64,000 nucleotides of DNA. It comes from Pseudomonas sp. S35. Its GTDB lineage: Bacteria > Pseudomonadota > Gammaproteobacteria > Pseudomonadales > Pseudomonadaceae. Below the pieces are notes generated by a model that ran no database searches, was not told the origin of the DNA, and saw only the letters and a list, made by a program, of their open reading frames with translations. The position numbers and the translations under genes are program-made. Where the stretch lies: positions 2,666,001-2,730,000 of the forward strand of contig NZ_CP019431.1 in assembly GCF_009866765.1 (NCBI RefSeq), given 5' to 3'. Positions 34,129-42,550 of the stretch are shown here, in pieces; positions within the stretch are counted from its first letter, which is position 1, and each line of letters starts with the position of its first letter.

Positions 34129-35712
34129 GTGGAACATCTGTTCAAATCAACGCTGGTGCTGTGCTGCTTGACGCTGGGGGGCATGGCCCAACCCGCGTTG
34201 GCGGAGGACGCGGCACCGGCACGCAAAGTGGACGTCAATGAGTATTTCGTGCGCGGCAATACCGTGCTCGATGCGGCGACGATCGAGGAGGCGGTGTACC
34301 CGTTCCTGGGCCCGCAAAAGACCCTGGACGATATCGAAGGCGCCCGTGATGCGCTGCAGAAGATCTACCAGGCACGCGGTTACCAATCGGTGTTTGTGGA
34401 GCTGCCGGAGCAGAAGGTCGATGACGGCATCGTCTACCTGCAGGTCAGCGAAACCAAGGTCGGCCGGGTGCGGGTGGTGGGTGCCAAGCATTACTCGCCG
34501 GTGGAGATCCGCGAGCAAGTACCGGGCCTGGAGGAGGGCGCGGTACCGGACTTTGCCAGCGTGCAAACCCAGTTGGCCGGGCTCAACCGCAGTGCCGGGC
34601 GCCAGGTCACGCCGCTGGTGCGCGAGGGCCAGCGCCCCGGCACTATGGATGTGGATCTGCAGGTGGAGGACCAGAACCCCTGGCACGCCAGTCTTGGCCT
34701 GAACAACGATTACAGCGCCGACACCGAGAAGCTGCGTTCGGTCGCCAGCCTGGGCTACGACAACCTGTGGCAACTGGGCCACAGCATCTCCCTGACGTTC
34801 TTTACCGCGCCCCAGGACACCGACAACGCCAAGGTCTGGTCGGGCTCCTACAGCGCGCCGCTGGATGAGCGCTGGACCTTGCAGTTCTCCGGTTACCAGT
34901 CCGACAGCAACATCGCCACCATCGGCGGCAGCAACGTGTTGGGCAAGGGCCATTCCTACGGGGTGTCGGCGATCTATAACCTGCCGGCCGCTGGCAATTG
35001 GGCCAATTCCTTCTCGTTCGGTATCGATTTCAAAGACTTCGACGAGCAGATGAGATTCGGCGCGAGCAGCGATCAGGTGCCGCTCAAGTACGCGCCGTTC
35101 ACCCTCGGCTACAACGGCTATCGCTACACCGAGCAATCCCAGTTGGGCTTGGGCTTGAACCTGGTCGTCGGTACTCGCGCCTTCTTTGGCTACGGCAGCG
35201 ACGCCGAAGAATTCGACTACAAGCGCTACAAGGCCAGCGCCAGTTTTGCGGTGCTCAAGGGCGATCTGAATTACAGCTACACCTTCGCCAACGATTGGCA
35301 GTCGGCGTCCAAGGCCGCGTTCCAGCTGGCCTCGGGGCCGCTGGTGTCCAACGAACAGTATTCGGCCGGTGGCGCCACGTCGGTGCGCGGCTACCTGGCG
35401 GCGGAACGTACCGGTGATGAGGGCGTGTTGCTGTCCCAGGAACTGCGCACGCCGTCCCTGGCCAAGTTCCTCGGCAGTTATGTGCAGGAGTGGCGCTTCT
35501 ATGCGTTCGCCGAAGGCGCGCGCCTGCGCCTGCACGACCCGCTGCCCGAGCAAGAAGACGAATACAGCCTGGCCAGTGTCGGCCTGGGCACCCGCGCCAG
35601 TTTGAGCAAGTGGTTGTCTGGCAGCCTGGATTGGGGCTACCCGCTGCTCGATGGACCGAACACCCAGAAACAGGATTCGCGACTGCACTTCAGTGTGCAG
35701 GCGACGTTCTGA
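34129..35712 (+). CDS. pdtB: PdtB, two-partner-secretion outer-membrane transporter (ShlB/FhaC type)
   Basis: The protein is about 527 residues from a GTG preceded by AGGGGGCG. A signal peptide ends near PALA. Two POTRA domains follow (VNEYFVRGNTVLDAATIEEAVYPFLG, then VYLQVSETKVGRVRVVGAKHYSPVEI), and a 16-strand-type barrel ends in phenylalanine (FSVQATF). The barrel motif GGATSVRGYLAAE near residue 420 is the conserved Omp85/TpsB VRGY tip. It exports PdtA. The open frame extends upstream to 33973 inside phdA, but that part shows no signal peptide and is rejected. Confidence 0.92.
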   Translation: MEHLFKSTLVLCCLTLGGMAQPALAEDAAPARKVDVNEYFVRGNTVLDAATIEEAVYPFLGPQKTLDDIEGARDALQKIYQARGYQSVFVELPEQKVDDGIVYLQVSETKVGRVRVVGAKHYSPVEIREQVPGLEEGAVPDFASVQTQLAGLNRSAGRQVTPLVREGQRPGTMDVDLQVEDQNPWHASLGLNNDYSADTEKLRSVASLGYDNLWQLGHSISLTFFTAPQDTDNAKVWSGSYSAPLDERWTLQFSGYQSDSNIATIGGSNVLGKGHSYGVSAIYNLPAAGNWANSFSFGIDFKDFDEQMRFGASSDQVPLKYAPFTLGYNGYRYTEQSQLGLGLNLVVGTRAFFGYGSDAEEFDYKRYKASASFAVLKGDLNYSYTFANDWQSASKAAFQLASGPLVSNEQYSAGGATSVRGYLAAERTGDEGVLLSQELRTPSLAKFLGSYVQEWRFYAFAEGARLRLHDPLPEQEDEYSLASVGLGTRASLSKWLSGSLDWGYPLLDGPNTQKQDSRLHFSVQATF

Positions 35713-35736
35713 CTTTTTCTTCCGGAGACTTCACCC

Positions 35737-37536
35737 ATGCAACGCCTATTTCTGAGCCTGTTGATCTGCCTGGGCTTCGCGCTCCCGGCCACCGCCCATG
35801 CCTGGTGGCAAGACGACTGGCACTACCGTAAACAGATCTCGGTAGACACCACCGCCCAAGGCGCCGCCATCAACCAGGCGCTGGGCCGCACCGCGCTGCT
35901 GGTGCGCCTGCACACCGGCAATTTCACCTTTGATGGGGTCAAGGACGACGGCGCCGACCTGCGCTTTGTCAGCGCCGATGACAAGACCGTGTTCAACCAC
36001 CAGATCGAGAGCTTCGACCCGCTGATGGGCATGGCGCTGATCTGGGTCGATGTGCCCAAGGTCGAGGGCGGCCAGCGCCAGGACCTGTGGATGTACTACG
36101 GCAACCAGAAGGCCGTGGCCACCGCCAACGGCCAACTGACGTTTGACCCCAACTACACCGCGCTCTATCACTTCGACGGCGCCAATGCCACGCCGCCACG
36201 GGACACCACCGCCTATGGCAACACCGTGCTGAATGCCACCGGCGCAAGCATCGACGGTGTGATCGGTCGTGCCTTGCAGTTCGCCGGCGAGCCGCTGCTG
36301 CTGCCCGCCAGCCCGTCGCTGCAACATGCCGCGGGCGGTGCGTTCACCGCCAGCGCCTGGCTGCGCCTGGACCAGGCCAGTGGCGAACAGATCGTCCTGG
36401 CCCGTCGCGACGGCACCCATAGCCTGTTGCTGGGCTTGAACCAGGGCATGCCGTTTGTGGACGTCGACGGCCAGCGTGCGGTCTCGACGCAGCCGCTGAA
36501 CCCCGGCCAATGGCAGCACCTGGCGTTCACCGCAGAGGGTGAAAAAGTCGCGCTGTATGTCAATGGTCGCGAAACCGCCAGCCTTGCCGTGGCCCTGCCC
36601 GCGTTCAACACGCAACTGGCCGTCGGCGCCGACCTGCCGCAAGCGGGCAGCACGCACTTGCCGTTTGCCGGTGCGATGGATGAGCTGCGCCTGTCCAAAG
36701 TGGCGCGCCCGGCCGCCCTGTTGCTGGCCGATGCCAATGCCCAGGGGGCCGAGTCGAAACTGGTGGCTTACGGGGTGGATGAAGAACAGTCCGGCATGGG
36801 CTTTGGCAGCCTCGGCTTTTTGCTCAACGCCGTGCCGGTGGATGCTTGGGTGATCATCCTGGTCCTGGTGGCGATGATGTTCCAGTCGTGGGTCATCATG
36901 CTGCGCAAGAACCGCCAGGTCAGCCGCGTGAGCAGTGCCAACGAGGTGTTCCGCGAACACTTCGCGCAGATCGGCACGCGCTTGGAGATGTACGCCGACG
37001 ACGCGCCACTGGGTGAGCGCTTGAGCCATTCCTCGCTGTGGCGCCTGTACTTGGTGGCGGTCAAGGAGATCCGCACCCGCCGTGCCCAAGGCGCTGATAC
37101 TTCATCGGTGTCGGCGGCCACCATCGAAGCCATCCGCTGTTCCATGGATGGCGTGCGCACCCGCGAGAACCAGGCACTCAGTTCCAAACTTTCGACCCTC
37201 TCCAACGCCATTGCCGGCGGCCCGTACATCGGCCTGCTCGGCACGGTGCTGGGGATCATGGTGGTGTTCCTCGGCACGGCCATGGCCGGTGACGTCAACA
37301 TCAACGCCATCGCCCCCGGCATGGCGGCGGCCTTGCTGGCCACGGCCATGGGCTTGTTCGTCGCGATCCCGGCGCTGTTTGGCTACAACCGCCTGATCAC
37401 GCGTAACAAGGAGGTCAGCGCGGACATGCGCGTGTTCGTCGACGAGTTCATCACCCGCCTGGCGGAGATGCACGGCGAGAGCCAGCACAGCGAAGCCGCG
37501 CACCGCCGCGAACATCACGCATCGGTTCCGGCCTGA
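35737..37536 (+). CDS. exbB: ExbB-type proton channel subunit with DUF2341 and LamG-like periplasmic part
   Basis: The 599-residue protein is more than twice the usual ExbB length. Order seen: signal peptide ending at TAHA (22), a DUF2341-like domain (WWQDDWHYRKQISVD, GGQRQDLWMYYGN) at about 23-130, and a LamG/concanavalin-like domain at about 140-330 (FTASAWLRLD, WQHLAFTAEGEKVALYVNG). The ExbB/TolQ part has spans near 365-385, 490-515 and 527-550. The conserved GPYIGLLGTVLGIMVVF and APGMAAALLATAMGLFVAIPA are intact. It should drive TonB with ExbD. It corresponds to the PA0693 position. CCGGAG precedes the start. Confidence 0.93.
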   Translation: MQRLFLSLLICLGFALPATAHAWWQDDWHYRKQISVDTTAQGAAINQALGRTALLVRLHTGNFTFDGVKDDGADLRFVSADDKTVFNHQIESFDPLMGMALIWVDVPKVEGGQRQDLWMYYGNQKAVATANGQLTFDPNYTALYHFDGANATPPRDTTAYGNTVLNATGASIDGVIGRALQFAGEPLLLPASPSLQHAAGGAFTASAWLRLDQASGEQIVLARRDGTHSLLLGLNQGMPFVDVDGQRAVSTQPLNPGQWQHLAFTAEGEKVALYVNGRETASLAVALPAFNTQLAVGADLPQAGSTHLPFAGAMDELRLSKVARPAALLLADANAQGAESKLVAYGVDEEQSGMGFGSLGFLLNAVPVDAWVIILVLVAMMFQSWVIMLRKNRQVSRVSSANEVFREHFAQIGTRLEMYADDAPLGERLSHSSLWRLYLVAVKEIRTRRAQGADTSSVSAATIEAIRCSMDGVRTRENQALSSKLSTLSNAIAGGPYIGLLGTVLGIMVVFLGTAMAGDVNINAIAPGMAAALLATAMGLFVAIPALFGYNRLITRNKEVSADMRVFVDEFITRLAEMHGESQHSEAAHRREHHASVPA

Positions 37537-37547
37537 GGAGAATCGCC

Positions 37548-37973
37548 ATGGCTTCCGTAAATACCTCCCACGACGATGACGATGATGCGGCGGTCGACAG
37601 CATCAACATCACGCCTTTGGTGGACGTGCTGATGGTGGTGCTGGTGATGTTCATCCTCACCGCCACCGCCCAGGTGTCGGGCATCCAGATCCATCTGCCC
37701 AAGGCCAGCGCCTCGGTGTCGTTGTCGGAGGCCAAGACCAAGGCGATCTCCGTCAACGATGGCGGCCAGGTGTTCCTGGATGCCTACCCGGTGACCCTCG
37801 GCGAGCTGGAAGAACGCCTGCGCATCGAGAAAGCGCTGAACCCGGACTTCCCGGTGATCGTGCGCGGCGACGCTATGGTGCAGTACCAGAAGGTCATCGA
37901 AGTGCTTGACCTGCTGCGCCGGCTGGAGCTGTCCCAGGTCGGGCTGGTCACCGGCAAACCGGGCCAGGGCTGA
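37548..37973 (+). CDS. exbD: ExbD-type proton channel subunit
   Basis: The 141-residue protein has one N-terminal membrane span with the functional Asp (INITPLVDVLMVVLVMFILT) and a periplasmic domain ending in VIEVLDLLRRLELSQVGLVTG. This is the complete ExbD layout. GAGGAG lies before the ATG, eleven bases after exbB. It forms the proton-driven motor with the upstream ExbB and serves the TonB-like protein three bases downstream. Confidence 0.95.
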   Translation: MASVNTSHDDDDDAAVDSINITPLVDVLMVVLVMFILTATAQVSGIQIHLPKASASVSLSEAKTKAISVNDGGQVFLDAYPVTLGELEERLRIEKALNPDFPVIVRGDAMVQYQKVIEVLDLLRRLELSQVGLVTGKPGQG

Positions 37974-37976
37974 GTC

Positions 37977-38681
37977 ATGACCGCACAGATCCCGATCACG
38001 CCGTTGCCGGTCAAAAAGACCCTGCCATTGCGCCCGCTGAAGTGGGGCGCCGGCCTGCTGCTGGCGGCCGTGGCGGCCTGGTTTTTATGGCAGTGGGCCA
38101 ATGACATGAGTGGCGTACGCCGCGAAGCGCCGAAGGTGCCGACGATTATTCCGTTGCCGCCACCGCCGCCGCCACCCCCGGAAAAGCCCAAGGAACCGGA
38201 ACCCCAAGTGGAAGAAAAAATCCCTGAGCCGGTGCCCACCCCGGAACCGGAAGAGGTCAAGCCGGCCGAGCAAGCGCCGCCTTCACCGGCCGATGACTTG
38301 GCCAACCCGATGCAGATCGATGGCGATGCCCAGTCGGGTAACGACGGTTTCAATATCGGTGCCGGCAAGGGCGGCGGCATGGCTGGCTCCGGTGGCGGTG
38401 GACTCGGCTCAGGCACGTACAAGCAGTACTTGGCCGGGGTGTTTCAACGGCTGCTGCGCGAAGACCCGCAGTTACGCAAGAAGGCTTACACGGTGCAGGC
38501 GGACTTGTGGTTGAACGCCGAAGGCGCGGTCACACGGGCCGAATTGGCGAAGTCCAGCGGCGACGCGGATACCGATGCCCAGGTCCTGGCCGCGTTGCGT
38601 GCGCCCCATGCCACGCAACGGGTGCCGGCCTCGGTGACGATGCCGGTCCGCCTGTCCCTCAAGGGCCGACGCCCAGATTGA
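37977..38681 (+). CDS. TonB-family energy transducer
   Basis: The 234-residue protein has one membrane span at about 24-42, a Pro-rich run with eight consecutive prolines, and Pro/Glu-Lys repeats reaching across the periplasm. A Gly-rich hinge (GAGKGGGMAGSGGGGLGSG) precedes the C-terminal TonB domain (YLAGVFQRLLREDP to VTMPVRLSL). The gene is closely linked to exbBD. The partner is unknown: VreA lacks a barrel, so the porin downstream or an unlinked receptor might be energised. It corresponds to the PA0695 place. Confidence 0.9.
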   Translation: MTAQIPITPLPVKKTLPLRPLKWGAGLLLAAVAAWFLWQWANDMSGVRREAPKVPTIIPLPPPPPPPPEKPKEPEPQVEEKIPEPVPTPEPEEVKPAEQAPPSPADDLANPMQIDGDAQSGNDGFNIGAGKGGGMAGSGGGGLGSGTYKQYLAGVFQRLLREDPQLRKKAYTVQADLWLNAEGAVTRAELAKSSGDADTDAQVLAALRAPHATQRVPASVTMPVRLSLKGRRPD

Positions 38682-38736
38682 TCACATACGTTTTCAACTG
38701 CATTTTTCAACGGTTTTTTACAGGAGTTGCGTACAC

Positions 38737-40437
38737 ATGATTTCCCCCGTGAATCGACTGACCCTGGCGGTTGGCATGGTCATCGCGACCCTGGTCGGCC
38801 AGGCGGCGGCAGCCCCGGTTGCCCCTTCGGAAAATGTCACCATCAACCTGATCCGCCTGCTGGTGCAGCAGGGTGTGCTGACCCAGGACACGGCCAACGG
38901 CTTGATCGCCCAGGCCGAAAAAGAAGCCTTGCAGGCACGCCAGGCCAATGCGGCGCCGGTGGTTGCCAGCGGCCCGGCTGCGGCCCCTGGGGATGTGCGG
39001 GTGCAGTACGTGCCGCAAGCGGTGCGTGACCAGATCCGCGACCAGGTGAAGGCCGAAGTCATGGCCACCGCCAAGCAGGAAAACTGGGCGCAGCCCAACA
39101 CCTTCCCGGACTGGGTGTCACGGGTGAGTTTTGATGGCGATATCCGCTTGCGCGACGAGTCGCGGTACTTCTCGGGCAAGAACGACGACACCGTCACCGA
39201 CTACGCCAAGCTCAACGATTCGGGCCCGTATGACGTCAACCCTGGCACCAATACGCGTTTCCCGCCGTTGCTCAATACCCGTGAGGACCGTGAGAACCTG
39301 TTCCGCCTGCGTGCCCGCCTGGGCATGAAAGCGGTGATTTCGCCGGAATGGACCGCCGGTATTCGCCTGGGTACCGGTTCGGACAATAACCCGGTGTCCA
39401 CCACCCAGACCCTGGGCGGTGGTTTCGGCAAGAAAGACATCTGGCTCGACCAGGGTTACCTGAGCTGGAAAGCCTCCGACGCGGTGACACTGACGGGCGG
39501 GCGCATAGGCAACCCGTTCTATTCCACCGACATGATGTATTCCAACGACCTCAACTTCGACGGCGTGGCGGCGATTTTCAATCACAGCCTCAACAGCGAG
39601 TGGGGCCTGTTCGGCACCCTTGGCGCGTTCCCGGTCGAGTACACCTCCGACACTGCCAGCAGCAACGGTGTGGACAAGGAAGACAGCGACACCAAATGGT
39701 TGTTTGGCGGGCAGATCGGTGCGCACTGGAAGATCAACCGCAGCAACAAACTCAAGCTTGCCGCTGCCTACTACCAGTTCCAGGACATCGAAGGCGAGCG
39801 TTCCAGCCCTTGCAAACCGTGGCAAGGTCAGCCCGGCTGCGACACAGACGGCTCGCGCGTGGCCTTCATGCAAAAGGGCAACAGCGTGTTCCACCTGCGT
39901 GACATCACCCCCAACCCGGCCACACCCGGCCTCACGCCGGAGCCGCAATACGTCGGCCTGGCCTCCAAGTTCAACGTGCTGGACCTCAACGCCGTCTGGG
40001 ACAGCGAGTTGCCCAGCGACTTGAAACTGCGCAGCCAAGGCAACTTCATCCACAACCTGGCCTACGACAAGGGCGAAATGTTCCAGCGCAGCGAAGGCCA
40101 GATCCTCAACAACATCAACAGCGACGGCCAGTTTGAAAGTGGCGGCAATGCCTTGATGGTCTCGTTCACCCTCGGCAGTGCACTGGAAATGCGCAAGCGC
40201 GGCGACTGGAACGTGTTGGCCGGCTACAAGTACATCCAGCCCGACGCCTTGCCCGACGGCTTCAACGACTCCTCGTTTCACCTGGGCGGCACCAACGCCA
40301 AGGGGTACTTCATTGGCGCCAACTACGGCATCGAAAAGAATATCTACGCGAGTGCGCGTTGGTTGAGTGCCTCCGAAGTGTATGGCCAGCCGTTCGAAGT
40401 CGATGTGATGCAACTGGAACTCAACACGCGCTTTTGA
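38737..40437 (+). CDS. putative outer-membrane porin
   Basis: The 566-residue protein has a signal peptide ending near AAAA, then an alpha-helical periplasmic region (VTINLIRLLVQQGVLTQDTANGLIAQAEKEALQAR, continued by a Lys/Glu/Gln segment to about residue 115). A beta-barrel follows, ending in VMQLELNTRF with a C-terminal Phe. This resembles Porin_5-type proteins. Aromatic girdles and GDIRLRDESRYF after the helical part fit a barrel start. AGGAG lies before the ATG. Its presence in a phosphate-starvation locus suggests uptake or release of a phosphate-linked solute; that is inference. Confidence 0.85.
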   Translation: MISPVNRLTLAVGMVIATLVGQAAAAPVAPSENVTINLIRLLVQQGVLTQDTANGLIAQAEKEALQARQANAAPVVASGPAAAPGDVRVQYVPQAVRDQIRDQVKAEVMATAKQENWAQPNTFPDWVSRVSFDGDIRLRDESRYFSGKNDDTVTDYAKLNDSGPYDVNPGTNTRFPPLLNTREDRENLFRLRARLGMKAVISPEWTAGIRLGTGSDNNPVSTTQTLGGGFGKKDIWLDQGYLSWKASDAVTLTGGRIGNPFYSTDMMYSNDLNFDGVAAIFNHSLNSEWGLFGTLGAFPVEYTSDTASSNGVDKEDSDTKWLFGGQIGAHWKINRSNKLKLAAAYYQFQDIEGERSSPCKPWQGQPGCDTDGSRVAFMQKGNSVFHLRDITPNPATPGLTPEPQYVGLASKFNVLDLNAVWDSELPSDLKLRSQGNFIHNLAYDKGEMFQRSEGQILNNINSDGQFESGGNALMVSFTLGSALEMRKRGDWNVLAGYKYIQPDALPDGFNDSSFHLGGTNAKGYFIGANYGIEKNIYASARWLSASEVYGQPFEVDVMQLELNTRF

Positions 40438-40455
40438 TGCGCAGGGAGATGCCAC

Positions 40456-41082
40456 ATGAACACGCGAATCTGCGGGCTGTTGCTGCTACTGGTAGCGACC
40501 GGTGCCTCGGCCGAAGGCATGGAGGAGCGCCTGCGCACGCAACTGCGCAGCACGACCCAGCAATTGCAGGCGCTGCAAAGCGAACAGGCCCAGGCCAGTG
40601 CTGCGCGTATCGCCGCCGAAAACCAGGCCAAGCAGGCCCAGGCACAGATCAAGCAATTGGCCGCCGAGCTGGAAAAAACCCGTGGCATGGCCGAGCAACT
40701 GGCCGGCCAGCAACAGAGCCTGCACAGCCAGGCACAAGCCCAGGTGAACGCAAGCAACGAGCAAATCGGTAAGTTCAAGAAGGCCTACGACGAGTTGCTG
40801 GTGCTGGCCAAGGGCAAGGAAACCGAACGGGCACGATTGCAGGCGCAGTTGAGCGAACGTGACACACAAGTGCAGCAATGTTCAGTCAAGAATCAACAGA
40901 TGTACGGCGTGGCCCAGCAGTTACTCACTGCCTACGAAAAAATCGATGTGGCCGAGGTGATGAGTATTCGCCAGCCTTTCGCCAGCAGCGCGCGGGTCAA
41001 GTTCGAGGAACTGGCCCAGGGTTTTGGCGACGATTTGTACAAGAGCCGTTTTGATGCGCCCCAGGCAACCGCCAATCACTGA
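40456..41082 (+). CDS. exported coiled-coil protein of unknown function
   Basis: The 208-residue protein has a short signal peptide (LLLLVATGASA), then heptad-rich Gln/Ala sequence from about residue 22 to 140 predicted to form a long coiled coil (TQQLQALQSEQAQASAA). The C-terminal part has one Cys in VQQCSVKN and an YEKIDVAEVMSIRQPFASS segment. It corresponds to the PA0697 position in P. aeruginosa. GGGAGATG precedes the start. A periplasmic scaffold for the neighbouring export proteins is a possibility only. Confidence 0.75.
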   Translation: MNTRICGLLLLLVATGASAEGMEERLRTQLRSTTQQLQALQSEQAQASAARIAAENQAKQAQAQIKQLAAELEKTRGMAEQLAGQQQSLHSQAQAQVNASNEQIGKFKKAYDELLVLAKGKETERARLQAQLSERDTQVQQCSVKNQQMYGVAQQLLTAYEKIDVAEVMSIRQPFASSARVKFEELAQGFGDDLYKSRFDAPQATANH

Positions 41083-41099
41083 TAGACAAGGAAGACACC

Positions 41100-41561
41100 A
41101 TGAGCGAATTGATCACCAGCGTCAGCGTCCAGAGCCTCACCGAGCTGTTGCAGGAAGCCGGTTACCGGGTCAACCAGAGCGAGCAAAATGGCATCGTGCA
41201 GTTGCTCAGCGCCAGCCAGGGCATCGGCTTCGCCGTGCGCTTCGGCAACCCGGCGGCAGAGCAGGGCAACTACGTGGACTTCACCTACAGCTGCGCGCTG
41301 CGGGTGCAGGGCGAATTGCCGGAAGGCCTGGCCCAGGTGTGGAACGCCTCGCGCCGTTTTGCGCGGTTGTCGGTGCAGGGTGAGTTCCTGCTGATGGAAA
41401 TGGACGTGGTGGTGGCCGGCGTCGGCGCCACGCACCTGCGCAGTCAGTTGGAGCTGTGGGACCGCCTGCTGCAGGAATTTATCGTCTACCTGCGTGAGTA
41501 CAGCCAGCACGCTGCACAACTGCAGGCCGCCGCGGTTGGCGAAGAGGCACCGGTCCTGTGA
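41100..41561 (+). CDS. YbjN-like protein
   Basis: The 153-residue cytoplasmic protein has no signal peptide and a fold resembling YbjN/type III chaperone-like proteins: a helix, strands (GIGFAVRFGNPAAEQGNYVDFTYSCALRV) and a C-terminal helix pair. GGAAG precedes the ATG. It overlaps the next gene by four bases (GTGA). Role unknown; the chaperone-like fold next to a secretion locus makes a helper role for PdtA or other exported proteins conceivable. Confidence 0.6.
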   Translation: MSELITSVSVQSLTELLQEAGYRVNQSEQNGIVQLLSASQGIGFAVRFGNPAAEQGNYVDFTYSCALRVQGELPEGLAQVWNASRRFARLSVQGEFLLMEMDVVVAGVGATHLRSQLELWDRLLQEFIVYLREYSQHAAQLQAAAVGEEAPVL

Positions 41562-42499
41562 AAAGGCCAACGCTGATGGTCGGCGTGGGTGCGTTGGCCC
41601 TGCTGGTGGTGGCGGTGGGCTTGAGCCTGCGACCGGGCAGCGACCCGGTGGCGGCGCAGCAACCGGCGGCGGTGATCAGCCCGGCATCAAGCGGGACGGC
41701 AGTGGCGCGCTTGGGCAATCAGCAGATCGACCTGCCGGAACTGAAAAGCGTACTGGCCAGCCTGCCAGCCGAGTCCCGCGAGCAACTGCGCGGCAACCGT
41801 GGCGCCCTGGAAACCTGGATTCGCTCGCGGCTGGCGCAAAAGGCCGTGCTCGAGCAGGCCGACGCCCAGGGCTGGCGCCAGCGCCCGGAAGTGGAACAGC
41901 AGACCCGCGCCGCCACCGAGCAGATTGTGTTTCGCGACTACATGCTGTCGGTCAGCCAAGTACCCGCCGACTACCCCAGCGCGACTGAGCTGCAACAGGC
42001 CTACGACAGCGGCAAAGCGCAATGGGTAACGCCGCCGTTGTATAGGGTAAGCCAGATTTTCCTCGCGGTGAACGACCCGCAAAGTGTCGACGCGGTGCGC
42101 CGTCAGGCCCAGGAACTGAGCCGCAAGGCCCAGGCCGCACCGGCCGATTTTGCCGCCCTGGCCACGCAGTTTTCCCAGGACCCGGACAGCGCCGCGCGCG
42201 GTGGCGACTCGGGCATGCAGCCGTTGCAGCAACTGGTTCCTGAGGTGCGGAACGCGGTGGCGCGGCTCAAGGTGGGGGCAGTGTCGGACGCGCTACAAAG
42301 CGCGGCCGGGTTCCATGTGCTCAAGCTGATCGGCCAGCAACCGGCACGCACCGCGACCCTCGACGAACTGCGTGAACGCTTGACCCAGGCCTTGCGTGCC
42401 CAGCGCCAGGAACAGATCGCCAAGGCCTACCTTGAAGGCATGCTCAACACGGCGACCTTGAGCATTGACGGCGCCGAGTTGAACAAGGTGCTGGAGTAA
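41558..42499 (+). CDS. PpiC-type peptidyl-prolyl isomerase, membrane-anchored
   Basis: The 313-residue protein has an N-terminal membrane anchor or signal (LMVGVGALALLVVAVGLSL), a SurA/PrsA-like N-terminal region with VARLGNQQIDLPELKSVLASL, and a parvulin domain at about 155-265 (YRVSQIFLAVNDPQS, FAALATQFSQDPDSAARGGDSG, FHVLKLIGQ). It starts with GTG overlapping the previous stop. Parvulins of this type aid folding of exported proteins in the periplasm. Position matches PA0699. It could be a dedicated chaperone for PdtA, PdtB or the porin. Confidence 0.9.
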   Translation: MKRPTLMVGVGALALLVVAVGLSLRPGSDPVAAQQPAAVISPASSGTAVARLGNQQIDLPELKSVLASLPAESREQLRGNRGALETWIRSRLAQKAVLEQADAQGWRQRPEVEQQTRAATEQIVFRDYMLSVSQVPADYPSATELQQAYDSGKAQWVTPPLYRVSQIFLAVNDPQSVDAVRRQAQELSRKAQAAPADFAALATQFSQDPDSAARGGDSGMQPLQQLVPEVRNAVARLKVGAVSDALQSAAGFHVLKLIGQQPARTATLDELRERLTQALRAQRQEQIAKAYLEGMLNTATLSIDGAELNKVLE

Positions 42500-42550
42500 C
42501 ACCCGTCAATCCGCATTGGAAGCACTGGCCCATAAGACAAGGAGTCTCCC

